Shown: piece after piece, positions 23,278 through 31,725 of the stretch
How positions within the stretch are numbered: the stretch's first letter is position 1
Layout: every line of letters begins with the position of its first letter
NCBI GenBank assembly: GCA_000434675.1
Contig: HF988647.1
Span: 1 to 56,316, forward strand
Length of the DNA: 56,316 bases
Source: Faecalibacterium sp. CAG:1138
GTDB taxonomy: Bacteria > Bacillota > Clostridia > Christensenellales > CAG-917
Direction of reading: 5' to 3'
Notes under the pieces: model-generated
Seen by the model: the letters and a program-made list of their open reading frames with translations, nothing else
Database searches by the model: none
What the model was told of the DNA's origin: nothing
Program-made: the position numbers and the translations under genes

Positions 23278-25683
23278 TCAGTACGCGCGTTTTGCTTTTT
23301 TGGTAAAAAGCACTACCGCCACGGTAACGAGAGCGCAGCACGCGGCGAGAACTATGCCGATTATCTGTCCGTCGGTAAGGCCGGTGTCGGTGGTCAGGTA
23401 TTTGGTTTTGACGTAGCCGACGCATTCGTTGCCGTCGATAGGGTTGAGGCGGACGAAGGTGTATTCCTTTTCGGGATCGTAGGCTTCCAGAAGCTCCACT
23501 CTGTCGCCTTCGGTGAGTGTGCGGAGAACTTCGCTTTTGTCGTCGGAAAGGGAATAAACGTTCACCGAGCTTGCGATGCCTCCTGCGATTTTGGCCGTTT
23601 GCACGACGGTGAGATTGTCAAGATACGAAAATTCCGCCACGCGCGTTCTGAGGACGAATCCGCGGTAGGTTTTTCCGCCAAGCTCGTATTCGACCTCGTA
23701 CCAGTAATGATTGCCGACGTGGAAGCCGGAAGCCGAGCCGATAACTTTCAGTTTGACGGTCGAACCGACGGAATTTTGTTTTGCGCTTTCCGAAAAGAGA
23801 GGATAGTCGTAGACGTCGCCGCCCGAGGTATGCAACATCTTAAGTTCGGTAAATCTCGGAATCAAGTCGGCCTTTTCGCCCGAAATCGCCGACGTCGGGA
23901 CATAGCCGAACGCTCCGTCGGAGGTTAAGACGTAGCTGTAAACTTCGTCGGACAAACCCTTGAACACCACGCAGTCAACGCCTGCGGTAGGCTCGGCAAG
24001 CTCGAAATCGGTTTTGGATTTTTGCATCAGGCACGGCAGGAGAGCGGAAACGAACACGTCGTCGGACGAAGTTACTCCCGACAAATCCGCGTCGTCGTAG
24101 GCGCCGATTTCGACGTCGTAGCCCAAATTGTCCGTAAGCTTTGCGACGAAGTGGCGAGATAAAGAAACGACGAACAGGCTGCCGTTTCCGTCGGCTTCGA
24201 TTGCGGAAACGACGTCTAAAGAGAAGCGGTCGTTTTCAAGCGTCAGGCTGTTTTCAAGCGAATAGCCGCCGGATATCCTTCGATACTTGCGCACTTCTTT
24301 TCCCTTGCCCAAAACGTAGAGGTTGCCTTTGGCGTCAACAGAGAAGTCCACGGCTCCGAACTCTTTTTCAAGAGCAAGGGAAACGCCGGTGTCACCCACG
24401 GCCGAAATGCTGCCTACGCCGTCGTCGGTGAGGTAGTAGAAGATTTTTCCCACGGGGCTCGTCTTGACTTTTTTGGCTCCGACGATTTTGCCGACGCTTC
24501 CGGAAAAGTCGCCGCCGGAGAATATTTTGAGCGTTTCCGAATCCGAATCGTAGCCGTAAAGCCGCTTGCCGTCGGAGACGATATCGGAAATGTTTTCCGA
24601 AACGCGATAGGTTTGTCTGACGTCGAAGCCCGAGCCGTCGTTGGTGATTGCCGACAGCTTTCCTCCGTCTTCGGCAAGCGCGTACAGCGTGCCCGCAACC
24701 CACGCAAGGCCTGCTATTTTGCCGGTGTTTTCGATGAATACGCAGTTGCCGTCGCCGTCAAAAATTTGCAAACGATTGTTTCCGACGTCGGCAACGGCCA
24801 TGGTTTTGCCCGAAAAAGCAACGTCGGTCGGGTTTCTGAGCTTGCCCGCCTTGTTGGAGCTGCTGCCGATTTCGCGGATTCTTTCAAAGTTTTGCCCGTA
24901 GAGGGAAATGGTGGTGGAACCGTCCAAAAGATAAAAGCCGCCATCTGCGGCATAGCTGTCTAAAACGTTCGCCGAGAAAACCTTTTCGCCGTTTTTAGCG
25001 TGGAAGCCTTCGGCGTTTACGGCGTAGAGATTGCCGCCGTAAGACAGAAGATCCAAAGTGTCCGAAACGGAAAAAGCGCTTTCGGAAACCGAACCGTCGC
25101 TTAAGGATATTTCGGACAGAATGCCCGAATAGGAAAGGGCGTACACGAAGTTTTCATCCGCCGCGATATGCTTTGCAAAAAGCGGTTTTTTGCACTTGAA
25201 AGAAGACGTTTGCTCGGTTTCGAGATTTATTTTGTAAATCGTGCGGTAGCCGTCGAAAACGAACAGCTCGCTTGCGCGCACGGCTATTGCGGAAGGCGTT
25301 TCGACACTTCCGAGCCAGCTCGGGGAAACGGAGTTCCCGCTTTGGTCGTAGCAAAACAGCCTGAATTCCTCACCCTCGGCGAGTAAAAACAAATTCCCGT
25401 TCCAAAATTCCATATCCCAAATTTTGCCGTAGGAAAAGGCGTCGAGGCAGTCGACGTATCTTATTTCGTCCGGTCCCGAAACGACCGCTTTTTTCAGTCC
25501 GTCGTCCAAAATCGCAACGACGTCGCCGTCCGAGGCAATCTGAACGGGTGTTTCGAGGTAGAGATAACTGTTTTTGTCGGGAACGGTCATGTCGAAATTG
25601 TTCTCGGCAAGGGCGGTTACCCCCGAAAACACCAGACAAAACAGCATAATCCCCGAAAGAGAAATTGTCAGAAATTTTTTCAT
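23278..25683 (-). CDS. Secreted, membrane-anchored beta-propeller protein with SH3-like domains
   Basis: An 801-residue protein. An N-terminal signal peptide (MKKFLTISLSGIMLFCLVFS, then ALA|EN). Residues ~40-520 are a run of NHL/WD-like strands (for example GKLRNPTDVAFSGKTMAVAD and NNRLQIFDGDGNCVFIENT), indicating one or two beta-propellers. Residues ~610-760 hold two SH3-like modules (VGSTVKLKVIG and the stretch LRTLTEGDRVELL). The C-terminus has one membrane helix (IIGIVLAACCALVTVAVVLF) and the basic KKAKRAY. So the bulk lies outside the cell, tethered at its C-terminus. It is not a known named family. It might sense or scaffold at the cell wall, by analogy with SH3-type wall binding. It is monocistronic. 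Confidence 0.7.
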   Translation of the reverse strand: MKKFLTISLSGIMLFCLVFSGVTALAENNFDMTVPDKNSYLYLETPVQIASDGDVVAILDDGLKKAVVSGPDEIRYVDCLDAFSYGKIWDMEFWNGNLFLLAEGEEFRLFCYDQSGNSVSPSWLGSVETPSAIAVRASELFVFDGYRTIYKINLETEQTSSFKCKKPLFAKHIAADENFVYALSYSGILSEISLSDGSVSESAFSVSDTLDLLSYGGNLYAVNAEGFHAKNGEKVFSANVLDSYAADGGFYLLDGSTTISLYGQNFERIREIGSSSNKAGKLRNPTDVAFSGKTMAVADVGNNRLQIFDGDGNCVFIENTGKIAGLAWVAGTLYALAEDGGKLSAITNDGSGFDVRQTYRVSENISDIVSDGKRLYGYDSDSETLKIFSGGDFSGSVGKIVGAKKVKTSPVGKIFYYLTDDGVGSISAVGDTGVSLALEKEFGAVDFSVDAKGNLYVLGKGKEVRKYRRISGGYSLENSLTLENDRFSLDVVSAIEADGNGSLFVVSLSRHFVAKLTDNLGYDVEIGAYDDADLSGVTSSDDVFVSALLPCLMQKSKTDFELAEPTAGVDCVVFKGLSDEVYSYVLTSDGAFGYVPTSAISGEKADLIPRFTELKMLHTSGGDVYDYPLFSESAKQNSVGSTVKLKVIGSASGFHVGNHYWYEVEYELGGKTYRGFVLRTRVAEFSYLDNLTVVQTAKIAGGIASSVNVYSLSDDKSEVLRTLTEGDRVELLEAYDPEKEYTFVRLNPIDGNECVGYVKTKYLTTDTGLTDGQIIGIVLAACCALVTVAVVLFTKKAKRAY

Positions 25684-25711
25684 TTTCGTCTCCGCGCGTG
25701 TATGTAACTAT

Positions 25712-25741
25712 ATTATAAATTAAAATTTCGGCGGTTGTCAA
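25712..25741 (-). promoter_or_regulatory. Promoter of the beta-propeller protein gene
   Basis: Minus strand: -35 TTGACA (25736-25741), 18-bp spacer, -10 TATAAT (25712-25717). Confidence 0.65.
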
Positions 25742-25804
25742 TGTTTTTTGCTCATAGCAAAAAAACCTCCGCAAACGGTTTTGCTAAAAGACGGGCGAAA
25801 AGAC

Positions 25805-25833
25805 TTGTAAAACGACGGATATTGTGCTAAAAT
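25805..25833 (+). promoter_or_regulatory. Promoter of the alpha-CTD/WG-repeat gene
   Basis: -35 TTGTAA (25805-25810), 17-bp spacer, -10 TAAAAT (25828-25833); RBS AGGAGAA follows. Confidence 0.6.
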
Positions 25834-25854
25834 GTAGCTATCTAGGAGAAAAAT

Positions 25855-26736
25855 ATGGAACAACAACGTTATTATCATCGTCATCATCCGAAAAAACCGC
25901 GCGAAGCCGTGGAAGTTAAGGGCGACAAAGCCGTGCTTGCGCTTCCGGTGGAGGAACTGGGACTTTCCGAAAACGTCCTTGCGCTGTTAAAGAACGGCCG
26001 CGTGGCCACCGTCTACGATCTTTGCGCGAGAACGGAAAAAGATATGTACAAAATTCAGACCTTCGGCAAGAAGCATCTTTTGGAGGTCAAAGCGAAAATG
26101 AAGGAGAAGGGCGTGGACTTTTTGCCGCCGCTTCCTCCGAAAAATCCGCCTGCGGAAAAGGCGTCCGAAAGCGTAAATGCGGAAGCAAAGCAAGCCGCCA
26201 AGCCGCAAAAAGAAGCCGCCCGTAAAGATAGCAAACAACCGCAGCCTCAGCCGCCAAAAAGGGACTTTTTGTCCGACCGCGGCCAAAAGCCTGAAAAACC
26301 GACGGCTCCGAAGGCGAAAAGGGACGAGCCGAAACCGACTCTGCCGCTTAAACCCGAGGAATGGAAAAGGGTTAACAAAAACGGAAAATGGGGCTTCCAC
26401 GACGGCCTTAAAACCGTCATTCAGCCGAGTTTCGACGAGGTGTTTATGTTTCACGAAGGCTTTGCTTCCGTGGAGGTGAACGACAAATTCGGATACATCG
26501 GCGAAGACGGAGAGTGGGTGATCGAACCTACGTACGACTGCGCAATGAGCTTTTCGGAAGGTTTGGCGTCGGTGCAGATCGGCGAAAAATGCGGCTATAT
26601 CGACAAACAGAACGTTCTGGTCATTCCGTGCGTTTACGACGCTTGCACGCAGTTTGAAAACGGCAGAGCAAAGGTCAAACAGGACGGAAGCTGGGGAACG
26701 ATCGACAAAGAAGGCAAAACCGTCTGGAACAAATAA
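25855..26736 (+). CDS. RNA polymerase alpha-CTD-like domain joined to WG repeats
   Basis: A 293-residue protein. Residues ~28-88 read like the C-terminal domain of RpoA (VEELGLSENVLALLKNGRVA, then TFGKKHLLEVKAKMKEKG), a helix-hairpin-helix fold that binds UP-element DNA and activators. Residues ~90-165 are a Pro/Lys-rich linker. Residues ~166-293 hold three WG-type repeats (NGKWGFHDG, NDKFGYIGEDGEWVIEP, GEKCGYIDKQNVLVIP, DGSWGTIDKEGKTVW). There is no signal peptide, so it is intracellular. Tudor-like alpha-CTD modules outside RpoA are unusual; the combination suggests DNA or transcription-complex binding with a WG interaction surface. Function unknown. Confidence 0.75.
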   Translation: MEQQRYYHRHHPKKPREAVEVKGDKAVLALPVEELGLSENVLALLKNGRVATVYDLCARTEKDMYKIQTFGKKHLLEVKAKMKEKGVDFLPPLPPKNPPAEKASESVNAEAKQAAKPQKEAARKDSKQPQPQPPKRDFLSDRGQKPEKPTAPKAKRDEPKPTLPLKPEEWKRVNKNGKWGFHDGLKTVIQPSFDEVFMFHEGFASVEVNDKFGYIGEDGEWVIEPTYDCAMSFSEGLASVQIGEKCGYIDKQNVLVIPCVYDACTQFENGRAKVKQDGSWGTIDKEGKTVWNK

Positions 26737-26760
26737 ACGATTGAATAAAATGAAATGGAA

Positions 26761-26786
26761 AAACGCAGCCCGATGGCTGCGTTTTT
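26761..26786 (+). terminator. Terminator after the WG-repeat gene
   Basis: AACGCAGCC (26762-26770), CGAT, GGCTGCGTT (26775-26783), then Ts. The following stretch to 26934 holds only a hairpin, GGTGATC / GGATCACC (26847-26869), and no gene that I can support. Confidence 0.8.
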
Positions 26787-26934
26787 AATTTTAATTTTGT
26801 CATGGTGCAACTGTGCAGTCACGGCAAAACCTTTTTGCTTGAAAAGGGTGATCGAAAAAAGGATCACCGGTTAAAGGTCAGCCCGTGCTGCGCAACTATG
26901 CCCAACTCAGGCTGAAAAAGGCCGAGGAGGGGAA

Positions 26935-27210
26935 CTATTTGAGTTCTGCTTTCAATGCGTCCAAAGATCTGTTCAAAGTTGCGACCTTTCTGGCAGCGGT
27001 GTTTTTGTGATAAACGCCGTCAGATTTAGCTGCATCGATGATGGAAACGGTTTCCGGCAACAGTTTTTCTGCCAAAGCGAGATCTTTAGCTTCGATAGCG
27101 GCGTTAAATTTTTTAACGGCGTTTCTTACTCTGGTGCGCTTAGCGTTGTTGCGTGCGTTTTCGATGGCGGTTACTTCAACTCTTTTGATTTGAGATTTAA
27201 TATTTGGCAT
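26935..27210 (-). CDS. rpsT: 30S ribosomal protein S20
   Basis: A 91-residue basic helical protein, of normal length for S20, beginning MPNIKSQIKRVEVTAIENAR and with the S20-like KNTAARKVATLNRSL near the C-terminus. It binds 16S rRNA early in 30S assembly. RBS AAGGAGAA before the ATG. It is divergent from gpr, a neighbourhood commonly seen in spore-forming Firmicutes. Confidence 0.95.
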   Translation of the reverse strand: MPNIKSQIKRVEVTAIENARNNAKRTRVRNAVKKFNAAIEAKDLALAEKLLPETVSIIDAAKSDGVYHKNTAARKVATLNRSLDALKAELK

Positions 27211-27256
27211 TTCAATTCTCCTTAAGAATTCGCTTTAAGTTATCTTTACTTGCGTT

Positions 27257-27285
27257 ATTTTATCACGATTAGTTTTTTTTGGCAA
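27257..27285 (-). promoter_or_regulatory. rpsT promoter
   Basis: Minus strand: -35 TTGCCA (27280-27285), 17-bp spacer, -10 TAAAAT (27257-27262). Confidence 0.6.
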
Positions 27286-27327
27286 CAAAAATAGCAACGT
27301 TTTTTCAAAAATACAGACAATATTTTT

Positions 27328-28218
27328 ATGAAAACCGCAGATTTTTTAACAGATATGGCTTCAGAGGCCGTTCAAAACGTAAAAAACGGACTTGTGCCAT
27401 ACACTTTCGAAAGGCTGGCAAACGGCGTAACGAGAACGGTCGTCAAGGTGGATACCGCCAAAAAGAGCAGGCTCGTCGGCAAGCGGCAGGGCATATACGT
27501 TACTTTGGAAACCGATTGCGAAACGCCGGACAAAAAAGTGTCGGACACGCTTTCGGCGGAAATTGCCTCGCAGATAGTCAGGCTCTCCGCCATAATGAAA
27601 AAAGGGCTGAAGAAGGTGATGGTTATAGGCCTCGGCAACCGCGACGTGGAGGCAGACGCTCTCGGCGCGCTGACCGTTTCCAAGCTTAAAATCACAAGGC
27701 CGTATTTCGTCGGCCACAGCGTGGAGTGTAAGGGCGGAACGAATCTTTGCGCCGTGGTTCCCGGCGTATATGCAGCAACGGGAATAGAGAGCGCGGATAT
27801 CGTTTCGGCAGTCATAAACAAGGTGCAACCGGACATAATTATAGCCGTGGACGCACTGGCGGCGGCAAGAGCCAAAAGATTGTACAGAAGTTATCAGCTG
27901 ACGACGGCGGGAATAGTGCCGGGAAGCGGCGTAGGATCGGGAAGCGGCGAGCTTAGCGAAAAGACGCTGAAAATTCCGGTTCTGTCGGTGGGTGTTCCGC
28001 TTGCGCTTTACGCTTCCTCGATGATAAAAGAAGGCGCCGCAAAATACTGCAAAAATGCAAACACGGACATATCGGCAAGCGTTCTTTCGGGTGTGGTGGA
28101 GGAGGTTTTGGGCGAAAAAAACCTCGGACTGGTGGTTACCCCGAAAAGCATCGGAAGCTTCGTCGAAAAGGCCTCGGACATTTTGGCGGCCGCCATAAAC
28201 AGAGCGTTCAGAAATTAA
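27328..28218 (+). CDS. gpr: Spore germination protease GPR
   Basis: A 296-residue protein matching GPR endopeptidase (family A25): VMVIGLGNRDVEADALG, VPGVYAATGIES, IIAVDALAAARAKRLYRSYQ, and the TTAGIVPGSGVG segment. GPR degrades the small acid-soluble proteins of the spore core during germination; it is made as a zymogen in the forespore. It supports a spore-forming host. No clear Shine-Dalgarno stands before ATG 27328, so the exact start is uncertain; no vegetative promoter is obvious, as expected for a forespore sigma-G gene. It is followed 17 bp later by murI. Confidence 0.92.
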   Translation: MKTADFLTDMASEAVQNVKNGLVPYTFERLANGVTRTVVKVDTAKKSRLVGKRQGIYVTLETDCETPDKKVSDTLSAEIASQIVRLSAIMKKGLKKVMVIGLGNRDVEADALGALTVSKLKITRPYFVGHSVECKGGTNLCAVVPGVYAATGIESADIVSAVINKVQPDIIIAVDALAAARAKRLYRSYQLTTAGIVPGSGVGSGSGELSEKTLKIPVLSVGVPLALYASSMIKEGAAKYCKNANTDISASVLSGVVEEVLGEKNLGLVVTPKSIGSFVEKASDILAAAINRAFRN

Positions 28219-28235
28219 ATCCGGAGAGTTTTATT

Positions 28236-28961
28236 ATGCCAAAAATCGGAGTTTTAGACAGCGGTGTTGGCGGTTTAACCACCGTTTCTGCAATTATGAA
28301 ACAAATTGAAGACGTTGACGTCGTTTACTATGCCGACAACGGCGCGGGCAGCTACGGCAACCTTTCGGACGCCGAAATTCAGGCCACGGCGTACAAGGGA
28401 TTGAAGAAACTTTTTGCCTCGGGCGCGGTTTTGGCCGTGCTTGCCTGCAACACGGCAACCGTAACTTCCGTAGAGGCCTTGAGGAAAAGATTTCGCAGGG
28501 AAATCGTCGGCACGGAGCCTGCCGTCAGGCTTGCCGCGGGGAAAAGCGTTACTCTTGTAACCGCGGCCACGGCGCACACTTTGCGCTACAAAAAACTGGC
28601 GCAGGCGGCCTGCACCGAAACGGCGGTTCTCCCTGAGCTTGCCGCCGTCATCGAAAAGGGAAAGGAGCACTTCGACGAAGCTTTGGACATGGTGGTTTCG
28701 GCGCTCGAAAACAAAAGCTTCGACAGCGTCGTGCTCGGCTGCACGCACTACGTTTTTTTGAAAGAACGACTGAAAGAGGCTTTCCCGAGGGCTTACATAG
28801 TGGACGGAAACGAGGGCGTTGCAAAACGCGTCGAAAGGCTTCTAAGAAACGAAAGCGGCGGCGAAGCCGCAATCGGCGGAGATATAAAAATGATTTTTTC
28901 GGGCGAAAATCGCAAAAAAACCTATTCGGAGCTTTTGGAGGATTTGAGAAATTCTCGTTAA
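28236..28961 (+). CDS. murI: Glutamate racemase
   Basis: A 241-residue protein with the Asp of IGVLDSGVGGLT, the two catalytic cysteines in VLACNTATVTS and LGCTHYVFL, and a typical MurI layout. It makes D-glutamate for peptidoglycan. It is slightly shorter than the usual ~265 residues, but the core motifs are all present. The RBS CCGGAGAG precedes the ATG. It is adjacent to gpr, possibly co-transcribed. Confidence 0.93.
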   Translation: MPKIGVLDSGVGGLTTVSAIMKQIEDVDVVYYADNGAGSYGNLSDAEIQATAYKGLKKLFASGAVLAVLACNTATVTSVEALRKRFRREIVGTEPAVRLAAGKSVTLVTAATAHTLRYKKLAQAACTETAVLPELAAVIEKGKEHFDEALDMVVSALENKSFDSVVLGCTHYVFLKERLKEAFPRAYIVDGNEGVAKRVERLLRNESGGEAAIGGDIKMIFSGENRKKTYSELLEDLRNSR

Positions 28962-28975
28962 TGCCCCTCAATTTC

Positions 28976-29004
28976 TTGACTATCCGATAAATTTAATGTA
29001 AAAT
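28976..29004 (+). promoter_or_regulatory. Promoter of the EF-G-like gene
   Basis: -35 TTGACT (28976-28981), 17-bp spacer, -10 TAAAAT (28999-29004). Confidence 0.7.
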
Positions 29005-29058
29005 TATTTTCGGCTTATTTATTTAAGACAAGTTAAATAATATAAAATGAGGTAATTT

Positions 29059-31113
29059 ATGAGCAAAGTTACAACAGAAAACATTCGCAACATTGCGCTT
29101 ATCGGACACGGCGGCGAGGGCAAAACCTCCCTTGCAGAGGCCATTCTTTTCAACGCTAAATCCATCGACAGACTCGGCAAAGTCGACAACGGCAACAGCA
29201 CGATGGACTTCGATCAGGAAGAAATCGCAAGAAAAATATCCATCAGCATGGGCATCGGCTATGCTAACTGGAAAAATCACAAAATCAACGTAATTGACAC
29301 CCCGGGATTCTTCGACTTCGAAGGCGAAGTGGTCAGCGCATTGCACGTTACCGACGGCGCAGTCGTGGTTACCAGCGCATCCGGCAGCATGACCGTAGGC
29401 ACCGAAAAGATGCTGGAAATGGTCAAAGCTCGCCAGATCCCTACCATTTTGTTCGTGAACGGCGTCAACAAAGAAAACAGCAACTTTGTGGAAACCGTCA
29501 GAGCAATCCGTGAAAAATTCTCCAACGTCGTCATCGTCGAAATGCCTATTATGGACGGCCTCAACATGGTCGGCTCCGTCAACGTTCTGGAAAACAAGGC
29601 TTACGACCTGAAGGGCGCTGAAATCGAAATCCCTGCAAAATACAAAGACATCATCGAAGAAGCCAGAAGCGAAATGGTTGAAATCGCCGCAGAAACCGAC
29701 GACGAGCTCATGATGAAATACTTCGACGAAGGCACTTTGAGCGCGGAAGAAGTCGCAAACGGCATCAAAGTGGCCGTTATGACCGACAAAGCAGTGCTTG
29801 CTTTCGGCGGCACCGCAACCGCAAACATCGGCGTTACCCGTCTTATGGACGCTATCGTCAAATATATGCCGAACCCTTCCATGCACGACAGAAAGGCTTT
29901 GGACGGCACCGTGCTGAAAGCAAATCCGGACGCTCCGGTCGTTTGCCAGGTTTTCAAAACCATCGTCGATCCGTTCTTCGGCAAACTTAACGTTTTCAAG
30001 ATGATCGAAGGCACCATGACCTCCGGCACCGCTCTCACCAACGTCAGCAAAGACTCTTCGGAAAAGGCCAGCAACATCTACTTCTTGCAAGGCAAGAAAC
30101 AAGAAGCTACCGACTCCGTGGTTGCAGGCGACATCGGCGCTTTCGCAAAAATGGACAGCGTTTCCACAGGCAACACCCTGTGCGGCGAAGGCATCAACGT
30201 CGAAATGCCTCCTATCGTTGTTCCCGAAGCTGTTTACAGCATGGCAATCTACGCCAAAAAGAACGGCGAAGAAGACAAGATTTTCGCAGGTCTTAACAAA
30301 CTTAAAGACGAAGACATCAGCTTCACCGTCACCAAGAATCCGGAAACCAACGAAATGCTGCTCAGCGGCATCGGCGGTCCGCACCTTGAAATTCTGAACA
30401 AAAAACTCAAAAACAAATTCGGCTGCGAAGCGGAACTCAGAGAACCGCGCATCGCTTATCGCGAAACCATCAGAAAGTGCGTCGAAGCCGAAGGCAAACA
30501 TAAGAAACAATCCGGCGGCGCAGGTCAGTTCGGTCAGTGCTCCGTGCGCTTCGAACCGGGTGCTGCGGACGGCGAATTCGAATTCGTAGACGCAGTCGTC
30601 GGCGGAGCAGTCCCTCGTCAATTTATCCCTGCAGTCGAAAAAGGTCTGAGGGAAGCAATCAAGAAAGGCGTTTTGGCAGGCTATCCGATGGTCAACCTCA
30701 AATGCACGCTCTTCGACGGCAAATATCACCCGGTAGACAGCAAGGAAATCGCATTCATCACCGCCGCAAAACTCGCATACGCCGAAGGTTGCAGCAAAGC
30801 AAGCCCTTGCTTCCTTGAGCCTGTTATGGAAATCAAGGTTGTCGTTCCTGACAGCTACCTCGGCGACATCATGGGCGACATGAACAAGCGTCGCGGTCGT
30901 ATCCTCGGCACCGACAACGTCAACGGCAAACAGGTTATCACCGCAGAAGCTCCGCAGGCGGAACTTGCAAAATACGCCACCGATCTTCGCTCGATGACTC
31001 AAGGCCGCGGCTACTTCACCATGAAGCTTGCTCGCTACGAAGAAGTTCCTTCTTCCGAAGCTCCGAAAATCATCGAAGACGCCAAGAAACGCGAAGAAGC
31101 CGAAAACAAATAA
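29059..31113 (+). CDS. Elongation factor G-like translational GTPase with degenerate G4 motif
   Basis: A 684-residue protein with all five EF-G domains. P-loop GHGGEGKTS (~17-25), G3 DTPGF, and a domain IV stretch with KKQSGGAGQFGQCSVRFEP and the tip HPVDSKEIAF. The G4 motif, usually NKMD, reads NGVN in FVNGVNKENSNF: the Lys and the guanine-contacting Asp are both replaced. It belongs to the EF-G-like paralogues (FusA2-type) rather than the canonical fusA, which normally sits with rpsL/rpsG. Codon use is strongly biased to favoured codons (AAC, GAA, GGC), hinting at high expression. Cytoplasmic; the exact role is unknown. Confidence 0.85.
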   Translation: MSKVTTENIRNIALIGHGGEGKTSLAEAILFNAKSIDRLGKVDNGNSTMDFDQEEIARKISISMGIGYANWKNHKINVIDTPGFFDFEGEVVSALHVTDGAVVVTSASGSMTVGTEKMLEMVKARQIPTILFVNGVNKENSNFVETVRAIREKFSNVVIVEMPIMDGLNMVGSVNVLENKAYDLKGAEIEIPAKYKDIIEEARSEMVEIAAETDDELMMKYFDEGTLSAEEVANGIKVAVMTDKAVLAFGGTATANIGVTRLMDAIVKYMPNPSMHDRKALDGTVLKANPDAPVVCQVFKTIVDPFFGKLNVFKMIEGTMTSGTALTNVSKDSSEKASNIYFLQGKKQEATDSVVAGDIGAFAKMDSVSTGNTLCGEGINVEMPPIVVPEAVYSMAIYAKKNGEEDKIFAGLNKLKDEDISFTVTKNPETNEMLLSGIGGPHLEILNKKLKNKFGCEAELREPRIAYRETIRKCVEAEGKHKKQSGGAGQFGQCSVRFEPGAADGEFEFVDAVVGGAVPRQFIPAVEKGLREAIKKGVLAGYPMVNLKCTLFDGKYHPVDSKEIAFITAAKLAYAEGCSKASPCFLEPVMEIKVVVPDSYLGDIMGDMNKRRGRILGTDNVNGKQVITAEAPQAELAKYATDLRSMTQGRGYFTMKLARYEEVPSSEAPKIIEDAKKREEAENK

Positions 31114-31131
31114 TTACCTCAAAACATATCG

Positions 31132-31158
31132 CGGCGCGGAATTTTCCGCGCCGTTTTT
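31132..31158 (+). terminator. Terminator of the EF-G-like gene
   Basis: CGGCGCGGAA (31132-31141), TT, TTCCGCGCCG (31144-31153), TTTTT. The stretch from here to 31388 shows no supported gene. Confidence 0.9.
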
Positions 31159-31388
31159 ATGTCCTTTTTTGAAATTTTTTACGTCGTTTCTTATTTTTGT
31201 TTTATATGGTTTCAGGCAGGGGAACGCACTTTTGGACGATTGCAAAGAGGAGCATATCCGAAAGTTTGAATATGAGCATAGGGACATATTTATATATGAA
31301 TGGGCGAAAAAGTGAAGCGCAAAACATATTTATATCTGCGCATACGCGCGTGCAAACCGCAAAACCGCCAAAAACCACCCAAAAACAT

Positions 31389-31416
31389 TTTACTTTGTCG
31401 GCGTTTCAGGTATAAT
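31389..31416 (+). promoter_or_regulatory. Promoter of the ACT-domain/UPF0210 pair
   Basis: -35 TTTACT (31389-31394), 16-bp spacer, -10 TATAAT (31411-31416). Confidence 0.6.
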
Positions 31417-31448
31417 ATATTAGTATAAAACGTTCGGAGGACAACTCT

Positions 31449-31718
31449 ATGAAGTGCGTCATCACCGCTTTGGGGCGAGATAACTCGGGCATTATCGCAG
31501 AAATCGGCGCCATGCTCAAAAAGAACAACATCAACGTCGAGGATATAACTCAGACTATCGTGCAGAATATGTTCACCATGATCATGCTGGTCAACACCGG
31601 CGACAACGGTGTGGATATGAAAACGCTCCACGACGAAGCGGAAGCTCTCGGCAAAAAGCTCGGCATAGAAGTCAGAGTTATGCACGAGGATATTTTCAAC
31701 GCTATGCACAAAATTTAG
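31449..31718 (+). CDS. ACT domain-containing protein (UPF0237 family)
   Basis: An 89-residue single ACT domain (TALGRDNSGIIAEIGAMLKK, then NINVEDITQTIVQNMFTM), of normal family length. ACT domains bind amino acids or similar ligands; the regulatory target is unknown. It is followed after 7 bp by the UPF0210 gene, its usual partner in Firmicutes. RBS CGGAGG. Confidence 0.9.
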   Translation: MKCVITALGRDNSGIIAEIGAMLKKNNINVEDITQTIVQNMFTMIMLVNTGDNGVDMKTLHDEAEALGKKLGIEVRVMHEDIFNAMHKI

Positions 31719-31725
31719 GTGAAGT

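Noticed and set aside
26800..26934. A structured RNA (SRP or 6S) before rpsT
   Set aside because: Only one clear hairpin and no SRP or 6S consensus could be found.
29023..31002. 659-codon minus-strand frame
   Set aside because: Antisense shadow of the EF-G-like gene; composition is Phe/His/Asp-rich as expected from reversed favoured codons.
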